Origin: Leptolyngbya sp. FACHB-8
GTDB taxonomy: Bacteria; Cyanobacteriota; Cyanobacteriia; Elainellales; Elainellaceae
Length of the DNA: 64,000 nt
NCBI RefSeq assembly: GCF_014695575.1
Contig: NZ_JACJOO010000077.1
Location: 1 to 64,000, forward strand
Direction of reading: 5' to 3'
Shown here: positions 54,944 through 61,644 of the stretch, one piece after another
Layout: the number at the start of each line of letters is the position of its first letter
Position numbering within the stretch: the first letter of the stretch is position 1
Made by a program: the position numbers and the translations under genes
The notes under the pieces: generated by a model
Told to the model about the DNA's origin: nothing
Database searches by the model: none
What the model saw: the letters and a program-made list of their open reading frames with translations, nothing else

Positions 54944-55582
54944 TTAAGGTTTTTGGAGCAACCAAACCGTCTCAATTGACGCAACTTTTCCCTTTAATCT
55001 ACGGCCACCATCCTTATGTTCAACACGATTCAATCGATAAGCGGCCGCATAATGGCGTTTTACTTCTGCTTCGTTGACTGAAAACGGGGGTCCATCCATT
55101 AGTTGTTCATCGTATTCGTAGCAGATCAGCAACTGCGGTGCCGCATTCGTGATTTTTATCAGGTGTGACGTATATTGATTCCGCATGTCTGCTGGCATTG
55201 CAACCAACGCTGCTCGGTCATATATCGCGTCAACAAGTCCAAGAACTTCAACAGATACATCAAAAATATCACCGACCAATATGTCGATATCCTTTGCGCA
55301 GTAGCGGGTTAATTTTTCAACTCTGGAAATTTCTGGCTCGATTCCAAGGTCATTAAACAAATCGTTGATTGCGAGTTCGCTCAATTCTGCACCGACAACG
55401 CGATAACCACCAGCCAGCAACCATGCAAAATCGCGTGTCTTGCCACACAAAGGCAGAAATATACGGCTACCCTTGGCCAGATTTAATCCTTCAAAATGTT
55501 TTATTAGTAATGCATTTGCCTCACTTTGGTGAAAACCGATATCACCCTTTTCCCATTTTTGATGCCAGAAACTTGCTTCCAT
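54944..55582 (-). CDS. tmpT: Thiopurine S-methyltransferase-like protein
   Basis: SAM-dependent methyltransferase of 212 residues in the TPMT family. It opens EASFWHQKWEKGDIGFHQSE, the usual start, with the SAM loop IFLPLCGKTRDFAWLL near residue 42 and later VDAIYDRAALVAMPADMR, all typical. The family detoxifies selenium, tellurium and sulfur compounds and methylates thiopurines. ATG 55582 is preceded by AAGGAG with seven bases of spacing, which decides against a start 49 codons upstream. The gene stands alone. Confidence 0.88.
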   Translation of the reverse strand: MEASFWHQKWEKGDIGFHQSEANALLIKHFEGLNLAKGSRIFLPLCGKTRDFAWLLAGGYRVVGAELSELAINDLFNDLGIEPEISRVEKLTRYCAKDIDILVGDIFDVSVEVLGLVDAIYDRAALVAMPADMRNQYTSHLIKITNAAPQLLICYEYDEQLMDGPPFSVNEAEVKRHYAAAYRLNRVEHKDGGRRLKGKVASIETVWLLQKP

Positions 55583-55762
55583 ATCAGCTCCTTTGCTGCT
55601 CAAGATATCAATCACATGCGACGAACTTAATAACGTGGGTCTTGTACTCAGTTGTGTTTGAAGATAAGATACAACTTCAAGTTGACTTGAAGTCAAGCAG
55701 TAGTTGCACAAAAAAATAATGAATATCACTGAGGTCTCAAAGGCTTCTGGATTACCTGCCTC

Positions 55763-55854
55763 AACGCTACAGCCCCGGTTGTTTTTATGAAAGCCGCGCT
55801 AAGCGCGGCTCTCATAAAAACAACCGGATTTTAAGTGATTGAAAAACGCTGTAA
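55763..55854 (-). repeat. Family A hairpin element, copy A5 (inverted, one arm shortened)
   Basis: Family A in inverted orientation but missing most of one flank: the stem CCGGTTGTTTTTATGAAAGC is complete and pairs with its partner; the flank GATTTTAAGTGATTGAAAAACG on the right is kept, while the corresponding CTCAAGCGCAAAGC flank on the left is gone. In the stem, the T-A pair of TAT/ATA replaces G-C of TGT/ACA in other copies, again matched in both arms. Confidence 0.75.
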
Positions 55855-55928
55855 GTTGCGGGAATTTCACCTTAAACTGTCGAGTTTACCTCCCCCCTGC
55901 TATACAGACGTTGCGGCACCATAGGGAC

Positions 55929-56447
55929 ATGATGATTCAACACCTAAATCGTTACCCAACCCCTTCTATGCTGACCCGTTACCGGCATCCCCTCTACGAA
56001 ATTGAAGCCATGCGTCGTCAGTTTGATCATCTCTTTGATGAACTGACCACGACCAACACTCAATCGAGTGTCTGGACACCGGCCATTGAGTTACAGGATA
56101 CGGGTGATGCCTTTACGCTCCGTGCTCAAATTCCTGGCCTTGAAGCCAAGGACATTGATATTCAGGTAAGCCGAGAAGCGATCGCCATCTCCGGTGAGCG
56201 TCACCAGCAGTCCAAGCAGAAGGACAACAATATACTTCGTTCTGAGTTCCGCTACGGCAAGTTCCATCGCGTCCTTCGCCTCCCTGCTGCGGTACAAAAT
56301 GACCAGATACAAGCCGAATATAAAGATGGCATTTTGCATCTGACACTGCCGAAGACCCCTGAAGTCCGAAATCAGGTTATTAAAGTCAGTCTGAGCAATA
56401 CACCTGTGACCTCAGAGAGCGAACCTGCCATTGAGGCCAACAGCTAA
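55929..56447 (+). CDS. hspA: Hsp20/alpha-crystallin small heat shock protein
   Basis: Small heat shock chaperone of 172 residues. The alpha-crystallin domain spans about residues 45-145: TPAIELQDTGDAFTLRAQIP at the start, IAISGERHQQSK in the middle, and the FRLPAAVQ-type strand (RVLRLPAAVQNDQI) followed by YKDGILHLTLPK. A C-terminal extension ends ESEPAIEANS. It holds unfolded proteins and can protect membranes under heat. Start ATG 55929 is used; a second ATG follows directly. Two hairpins follow the stop. Confidence 0.9.
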   Translation: MMIQHLNRYPTPSMLTRYRHPLYEIEAMRRQFDHLFDELTTTNTQSSVWTPAIELQDTGDAFTLRAQIPGLEAKDIDIQVSREAIAISGERHQQSKQKDNNILRSEFRYGKFHRVLRLPAAVQNDQIQAEYKDGILHLTLPKTPEVRNQVIKVSLSNTPVTSESEPAIEANS

Positions 56448-56500
56448 TTCAGCTGACTGAGGCTGTAGTAATAGCCTTTTCTAAAGTGTGAAATCATAAG

Positions 56501-56528
56501 CAGGGTGGCAATTTGCCCCCTGTTTTTT
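56501..56528 (+). terminator. Intrinsic terminator of the Hsp20 gene
   Basis: CAGGGTGGCAA and TTGCCCCCTG pair with one internal mismatch, followed by TTTTTT at 56523-56528. A weaker hairpin, AGGCT/AGCCT with TTTT, precedes it at 56460-56480. Together they end the Hsp20 transcript. Confidence 0.7.
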
Positions 56529-56647
56529 CTTGGATGACAGCGGCCACCACTGCTTGGATCTAGTGGTCTGTCAATGCATCAGGTTCTCGTCCACCAAGCA
56601 GATCCTCTGATGCTTTTTGATTAGTTTAGTCAAGCCTGAATATTGAC

Positions 56648-58006
56648 TCACGTCACGCCTCCCAGCCTCGTAGTCAGAACCATCTGTACCCCCCTAGCCG
56701 GAGCAAAGGTCACCCCTCGCCGCTGAGGGTATTCAGGAGATGAATCTGCCAGTTCTAATCGACAGTGAGAAAGCAGGGTTGCAATCACTAATTTCATCTC
56801 AAATTGAGCTAATGCTTCCCCAATACAACGGCGCGTACCACCACCAAATGGAAGGAATTCGTAAGGAGAGAATTGCCGTTCTAAAAAGCGCTCTGGCTTA
56901 AACAATTTAGGATTCGGATAGAGATCTGGGCGCTGATGAGTCAGATAAATGCAACCATACAGTCTCATTCCAGGTTCTAATTGATAACCCATCAGTTCTA
57001 CAGGCTCTTTGACCTCTCTGGGCAAGGTGAGTGTTGCAACAGGGAAAAGGCGTAGAGACTCGTTACAGACGGCAGTGAGATAGGGCAATTGTACAACGGT
57101 AGTTGGATCTGGAGCCTTTCCCAGGTAACTCAGTTCTACAAGTAGCTCTTTGCCAACTTCAGGATGGCGATGAATCCAATACAGTGCCCAGGCGATCGCC
57201 GTTGCAGTTGTTTCATAACCCGCTAACAGAAGCGTAAATAGCTCATCATGCAATTGGGCATCATTCAGGGGTTGGCCCGTTTCATCCTGGGCTAGCATCA
57301 GCAAACTCAGAATGTCTGAACCCACATGCTGCTGACTACGACGATTGGAAATTTCAGCATAGATCAGTTCCCTCATCTGCCGTTGCAGATGCCGCACATA
57401 TCCCCAAGGGCTTCGCGTCCCCCAATCCTTTTGTAAAGACGGAAAGAAAAGCAAACCACCAATAAAAGGAGATTGTAGTGAATCGGTGAATTGAACAATG
57501 AGTGACTTGAGATGATGGAAGCGTTCCTCTTGATCAATTCCGAAAACGACCTTAAGAATCACGGCTAAGGAGATTTCTTGCGCTAACTGACGAGCAGAAA
57601 ACTGAGTACCAATTTCCAGCGAAGCCACTGCTTGGTCAACCAATTCACAAATTAATTCTCCATAAGTTTGCATCCGCTCACCATGAAATGGAGGCATTAA
57701 CAATCGACGTTCCTGACGATGGCGAGAACCCTCCATGGCAAAAATGGAGTAATCCCCAGTCAATGGTTGTAGCAGTTGATTAGGCGGAGCAATAAATTGC
57801 TTTGTGTCGTTCGAGAAGATGCGCTGGATTGCTTGGGGATTGCTGACAAACAACACAACCGGGTGATTGCCAATGACAGGAGCATTAAAAATTTCTCCAT
57901 ATCGCTGTGCAGCCTCCATGTAGGCAATTGAATTCCGTGTGTACTGGATTTTTTGCAGCCAGCGAGGAGATTGTGGGCCAGCAGGAAGATTGTTTTTTGA
58001 AATCAT
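56648..58006 (-). CDS. Cytochrome P450
   Basis: Heme-thiolate monooxygenase of 452 residues. The heme-ligand motif is FLPFGGGTRRCIGEAL near residues 392-407, the I-helix AGYETTATAIAWALYW near 252, and the ExxR pair in NESLRLFP near 310, with the PERF region KPERFLE near 372. No signal or membrane anchor beyond a short N-terminal stretch; such cyanobacterial P450s act on fatty acids or terpenoids, but the substrate cannot be told here. No ferredoxin or reductase genes are adjacent. It ends near the Hsp20 gene and stands alone. Confidence 0.92.
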   Translation of the reverse strand: MISKNNLPAGPQSPRWLQKIQYTRNSIAYMEAAQRYGEIFNAPVIGNHPVVLFVSNPQAIQRIFSNDTKQFIAPPNQLLQPLTGDYSIFAMEGSRHRQERRLLMPPFHGERMQTYGELICELVDQAVASLEIGTQFSARQLAQEISLAVILKVVFGIDQEERFHHLKSLIVQFTDSLQSPFIGGLLFFPSLQKDWGTRSPWGYVRHLQRQMRELIYAEISNRRSQQHVGSDILSLLMLAQDETGQPLNDAQLHDELFTLLLAGYETTATAIAWALYWIHRHPEVGKELLVELSYLGKAPDPTTVVQLPYLTAVCNESLRLFPVATLTLPREVKEPVELMGYQLEPGMRLYGCIYLTHQRPDLYPNPKLFKPERFLERQFSPYEFLPFGGGTRRCIGEALAQFEMKLVIATLLSHCRLELADSSPEYPQRRGVTFAPARGVQMVLTTRLGGVT

Positions 58007-58333
58007 AAGTGTAAGTAAGTGGGTAGAAATGATAATTTATTGATTTCGTCGTTAGACCCATGGAACTGCATCAGTTTAAAGTGTTGGAATCTAATGAGCA
58101 ATATGGATACTAGAAACTTTCACGGTCTTGAGGTGGGGCTATATTCCTGTTTCTCAAGATGTTGGCATTCAAGCGGTCTTGCTGTCCCACTTCTACGGCA
58201 AAAGCGCGGTTGTGACTGCCAAAAGTTAGGCTGGGTGCTGCTCAGTTTTTTCACGGGCTTGTAAAACCAGATCGGTATGAAAAGCGCATTACTATGATGG
58301 GAAGGCAATTCATACTGCCCCTAAGACACATCG
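58007..58333. other. Intergenic region with a coding-looking fragment
   Basis: The gap of 327 bases holds promoters for the flanking divergent genes. At about 58112-58220 the plus strand reads FTVLRWGYIPVSQDVGIQAV then LLSHFYGKSAVVTAKS, with no start codon and a stop. It looks like a leftover piece of some gene that I cannot identify. Confidence 0.35.
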
Positions 58334-58732
58334 ATGAGAACTGCGCCCATGACATCACGATGGAGAAAGCTACCGGCCCTGCTGCTGTTCGGAGTGGGAC
58401 TTCTGGGTGGTAGAGCGATCGCTCAAACCCTACCCCTACCTGCCGACTTGATTGCCTTTAACTCTCCTCCGGACCAGGAACTTTTGCTAGAACGTGAAGC
58501 AGAAGAGGATTTTTGAAATCTTAGCAGCCAATTTATAACACAGGTAAATCAAGCATACTATGGTGTTGCAAGTATGGTGATGGTGCTTAATAGTTTGGGA
58601 ATTCCTGCCCCTGTAGCGTCCCAGTATGAGCCTTACCATGTATTCACGCAAGAGAACTTTTTTGATAATTCATCAATTCGTGAAGTATTAAACCCCGATG
58701 TGGTCGCTCAACAGTTCAGATTAAGAAGCTGA
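58334..58732 (+). pseudogene. Phytochelatin synthase-like gene, broken, catalytic Cys lost
   Basis: From ATG 58334 a signal peptide (KLPALLLFGVGLLGGRAIAQ) leads to LPLPADLIAFNSP and, after a TGA at 58514-58516 where a Trp codon is expected, continues in the same frame as NLSSQFITQVNQAYYGVASM, then LNSLGIPAPV and SQYEPYHVFTQENFF. This is the start of the papain-like domain of cyanobacterial phytochelatin synthase/gamma-glutamyl peptidase, whose active-site motif is QxNQAYCGVAS. Here the Cys is a Tyr. The frame then stops after 132 codons and overlaps the 3' end of the ThiF gene, so the rest of the domain is lost. The gene cannot be functional. Confidence 0.8.
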
Positions 58733-59352
58733 ACACTTAAATCCTTTAAAGTAAGTGTGTAATGCTGTTGTTTACCTGTTGCGATAAAAGAGACAATTGT
58801 CTCACAAGCTACCGCTACCGTTAGCATCACCAAATTACGTGCTAAAGGATAATCACAGACATCATCATTGGCATCAGACGGAACTCGATAAGCATCATTC
58901 CAAATAACTTCTGCATACTCCGCAGAAAGCCCAGCATGAAGGCAAGGAATCTCAGTGCGATCGGCATAATCCTTTACGGCTTGACGAGAGGTGCTGTTGT
59001 CAAAGACGTCAATAATCAAGCCACTATCTCTAAGGAGTTGAGCAGCATTTACCGCAGTCAACTCTTTGGTTTCGGCTTCTACCTTGGTTCCGATCGCCCG
59101 ATACAGATTATTGGCTAAGATTTTGGATTTGAATGCACCAACATCCGAACGGTAGTAGGGTTGAGTTGACAGATTCCGTTCCTCAATGCGATCGCGATCA
59201 ATAACTTTCAGATTGCCAAATCCAGCACGAACTAAATTTTCAGCCAGGTTTGCACCCAAGGCTCCTGCACCACAAATGGTCACAGGGAAATTCTTTAGCT
59301 TCGCCATTACCACATCTGTCCGGTGAAGCTGCTCATGAAAAAAGATGCTCAT
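58708..59352 (-). CDS. ThiF family adenylyltransferase (E1-like)
   Basis: E1-like ATP-dependent activating enzyme of 214 residues. The nucleotide-binding motif GAGALGANLAENLVRAGFG is near residue 28, with KVIDRDRIEERNL following, the usual ThiF/MoeB/E1 pattern. A Cys in EIPCLHAGL near 138 lies close to where E1-type enzymes carry their catalytic Cys, but no CxxC zinc pairs are seen. It probably adenylates the C-terminus of a small protein or a peptide. A 277-residue gene of unknown family is immediately upstream (four bases), and such ThiF genes are often paired with it in cyanobacteria as far as I recall. The 3' end overlaps the dead phytochelatin synthase. Confidence 0.85.
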   Translation of the reverse strand: MSIFFHEQLHRTDVVMAKLKNFPVTICGAGALGANLAENLVRAGFGNLKVIDRDRIEERNLSTQPYYRSDVGAFKSKILANNLYRAIGTKVEAETKELTAVNAAQLLRDSGLIIDVFDNSTSRQAVKDYADRTEIPCLHAGLSAEYAEVIWNDAYRVPSDANDDVCDYPLARNLVMLTVAVACETIVSFIATGKQQHYTLTLKDLSVQLLNLNC

Positions 59353-59356
59353 TATC

Positions 59357-60190
59357 TCACCACTCCCGATGTTCCATCACACCTACCAACGATTGCAGGT
59401 CGAAGTCGCGATCGCGTCCACTCAGACAAATACCAGAACTGACAACGGTCAGGTCGCCTTTAGCGATCGCACTGGTATGACGCACACCATCTGATGTTGT
59501 CCAATCCACTGTCCAGTAATCCCCTCGATCCTGGAGCTGGTGTAGTTCACCGCCACCCAATTTGAGAGCTTGCCGCAGTCGCTTTTCATCCCGTTGAGGT
59601 TGGGCAAATTTTTCTATCTGCTGAGCCGCTAACTCGTAGAGCGTTCGCATTTCTGGAGTCATCCCCTTAAATTGCAATTCCTCAACGGGAGTTAACTGTT
59701 TGAGGTTGGATTGCAAGGTTTCAGCGATCGCAGGGTCAGCGCGGCGATCAATGTCCTCAAACCAACAGGAATTTCCATTCCAGCGAGCGAGAACTTGCTC
59801 AAAGGCAACGCCTTCTGTCACCAGATGAGCAACCAAAGGTTTAACTGCCTTAAACCGCTGCCGCATATCCACTTCATTGATTGGATACGCCAGCCAACTT
59901 TGATTTTGTAAACGATATGCCAACCGCAATCGAACTACTAGAAACTGCTGCAAGTAAGTAGCGATCTGGGGTAAATCTGCTCCTTCAACTAGCATTGCGG
60001 TTTGTTCATCCACAGGCCGAAAAATGCCCCATCCTTCAAACTGCCGAGGTTGAGAAGTGAAGGTGTAGACCATTCCTGTCACCCGTGTCCGAACTCGTCC
60101 ACCCTTAACACAAGGTGCGAGAAATTGAGTTGATTGCAATTGTGCTTCAGCACTCGCAATCTGGTTGAGTAGCTTACGGATGTCAGTCAT
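59357..60190 (-). CDS. Hypothetical protein, partner of ThiF
   Basis: Protein of 277 residues that I do not assign to a named family. It starts MTDIRKLLNQIASAEAQLQS and has a beta-rich first third (RTRVTGMVYTFTSQPRQFEG, WGIFRPVDEQTAMLV), a middle region with RFKAVKPLVAHLVTEGVAFE and a C-terminal helical part with QPQRDEKRLRQALKLGGG. The ThiF gene starts four bases after its stop, so the two form an operon. It may be the substrate or a partner of the E1-like enzyme. Confidence 0.6.
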   Translation of the reverse strand: MTDIRKLLNQIASAEAQLQSTQFLAPCVKGGRVRTRVTGMVYTFTSQPRQFEGWGIFRPVDEQTAMLVEGADLPQIATYLQQFLVVRLRLAYRLQNQSWLAYPINEVDMRQRFKAVKPLVAHLVTEGVAFEQVLARWNGNSCWFEDIDRRADPAIAETLQSNLKQLTPVEELQFKGMTPEMRTLYELAAQQIEKFAQPQRDEKRLRQALKLGGGELHQLQDRGDYWTVDWTTSDGVRHTSAIAKGDLTVVSSGICLSGRDRDFDLQSLVGVMEHREW

Positions 60191-60221
60191 CGTAATCTCC
60201 TGCGTGCAAGTGTGGTTGAAT

Positions 60222-60750
<529 letters not shown>

Positions 60751-60752
60751 AG

Positions 60753-60826
60753 TGGCTCTGATCGGAATCGAACCAATCACCTCCCGATGAGAGTTGCACT
60801 CATCCCTCGTACAAGTTCACAAAGCA
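60753..60826 (-). tRNA. tRNA-like gene, identity unclear
   Basis: Also 74 bases: acceptor GCTTTG/CAGAGC pairs, T-arm ATTGG-TTCGATT-CCGAT is perfect, and D-stem ACTT/GAGT can form. The anticodon arm has competing registers (ATGAG/CTCAT around TGCAACT, or AACTC/GAGGT around TCATCGG), neither with T at position 33. It may be an active odd tRNA or a decayed one. Two bases separate it from tRNA-His. Confidence 0.45.
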
Positions 60827-60894
60827 GTTTTTGGCTTCTTAACAGGAAGTTGTATGTAAGCTTTGCCGGTTACTGCCACTAGAGCTACAGACCC
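60827..60894 (-). tRNA. tRNA fragment, Asn (GTT)-like
   Basis: The 5' half GGGTCTGTAGCTCTAGTGGC looks like a tRNA (acceptor strand, T8-A9, D-arm start), and a CTTC-CTGTTAA-GAAG arm further on shows anticodon GTT with T33. No T-arm follows before the next tRNA starts, so it is truncated or rearranged. Its first 12 bases equal those of the tRNA-Ala upstream. Confidence 0.4.
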
Positions 60895-60904
60895 AGGTTT
60901 TGGT

Positions 60905-60977
60905 GGATTCTGGTCGGATTTGAACCGACATCTTCCTGCTTGCAAGGCAGACGCTTTCCCAATTAAGCTACAGACCC
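60905..60977 (-). tRNA. tRNA-Ala (TGC)
   Basis: 73 bases: acceptor GGGTCTG/CAGAATC with one mismatch and one G-T pair, D-arm GCTT/AAGC, anticodon stem TCTGC/GCAGG with loop CTTGCAA (anticodon TGC) and T-arm GTCGG-TTCAAAT-CCGAC. A good cloverleaf, with discriminator C instead of the usual A and no encoded CCA. Confidence 0.65.
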
Positions 60978-61032
60978 ATGATTACCGAATGGAAGGCGAA
61001 CCCAGATCAAGAGAGAGCCGCATCCTTATTGG

Positions 61033-61107
61033 CAGCATCGGCGGGAAGTTACACCCACTTCTCCATGCTTGAGAGACACGGCAACTGATCTCTTCGTCCA
61101 CGATGCT
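61033..61107 (-). tRNA. tRNA-like gene with encoded CCA, identity unclear
   Basis: 75 bases with a perfect seven-pair acceptor AGCATCG/CGATGCT, discriminator G and CCA at 61030-61032. T-arm GTGGG/CCCGC has an eight-base loop, D-stem is GAC/GTC, and the anticodon arm TCTC/GAGA with loop AAGCATG would place GCA (Cys) but without T33. Between it and tRNA-Ala about 50 bases contain a further T-arm-like scrap (CTGGGTTCGCCTTCCA). Confidence 0.45.
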
Positions 61108-61158
61108 CAAGATTTCCTTTCTATAAGGCACAGAGCACCCCAAAAATAGGAAACAAAG

Positions 61159-61232
61159 CGAGGGTGATGGGATTTGAACCTACAATATCCAGTTCGACGG
61201 ACTGGTGCTTTAACCCGCTAAGCTACATCCTC
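61159..61232 (-). tRNA. tRNA, Asp (GTC)-like, first of the array
   Basis: 74 bases: acceptor GAGGATG/CACCCTC with one mismatch, D-arm GCTT/AAGC, anticodon stem CCAGT/ACTGG with loop CCGTCGA (anticodon GTC, C at position 33), T-arm GTAGG-TTCAAAT-CCCAT with one mismatch. No CCA encoded. It is nearest to the promoter side of the array. Confidence 0.55.
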
Positions 61233-61304
61233 AAGATGGAAATTATTCACTTGTTCAGGTTCGGAGGGGTTACTACAGAACCTTCGTGAGAGGTTACAGT
61301 GTTA

Positions 61305-61341
61305 ATACTACAGTTATACTACAATCACACTACAAGTTGTC
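61305..61341 (-). promoter_or_regulatory. Phased ACTACA repeats upstream of the tRNA array
   Basis: ACTACA occurs at 61307, 61318 and 61329, exactly 11 bases apart, and once more at 61272. Read on the minus strand (TGTAGT) they lie 40-102 bases upstream of the first tRNA. Spacing by one helical turn is typical of operator sites bound cooperatively. The 61241-61644 gap otherwise holds hairpin H and element A6. Confidence 0.45.
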
Positions 61342-61418
61342 AACCCTGTGCCATGATTTTTTGAAATAGGAGAGAGTGCTTGTTCGAATAATGGTTCTAA
61401 TGCTTTGAAAAGTCTCTC

Positions 61419-61463
61419 AACAGCTGATTTTTCTTACGCAAAGCGCATGAAAAATCAGCTGTT
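61419..61463. repeat. Family H hairpin
   Basis: AACAGCTGATTTTTC (61419-61433) pairs perfectly with GAAAAATCAGCTGTT (61449-61463), and the top of the stem, TTACGCAAAGCGCAT, holds the GCAAAGC apex. It is followed 11 bases later by A6. Confidence 0.6.
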
Positions 61464-61474
61464 CAAACAACCTC

Positions 61475-61579
61475 TTACAACGCTTTTCAAGCGCTGTAAG
61501 AGGTTGTTTTTGTGAGAGCCGCGCTGCGCGCGGCTCCCACAAAAACAACCGTGGCTGATTCAAGCGCAAAGCGCTGTAG
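61475..61579 (+). repeat. Family A hairpin element, copy A6
   Basis: Ends TTACAACGCTTTTCAAGCGC and CAAGCGCAAAGCGCTGTAG; the stem GGTTGTTTTTGTGAGAGCCG pairs with its complement with a single difference (CTCCCAC). A duplicated AGAGGTTGTTTTTG flank overlaps hairpin H's right side (CAACCTCTT). It lies 65 bases from the RND gene's stop. Confidence 0.8.
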
Positions 61580-61644
61580 GTTAAGGAGGAAACATGGGAA
61601 TGGCTCTTCTGCCACAACTTGCTTCTCCTGAAAAATAGTATCCG

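Noticed and set aside
58019-58264. Frame of 81 residues between the P450 and the phytochelatin synthase relic
   Set aside because: Cys- and Trp-rich reading without pattern, no ribosome site; another frame over part of it looks more coding-like.
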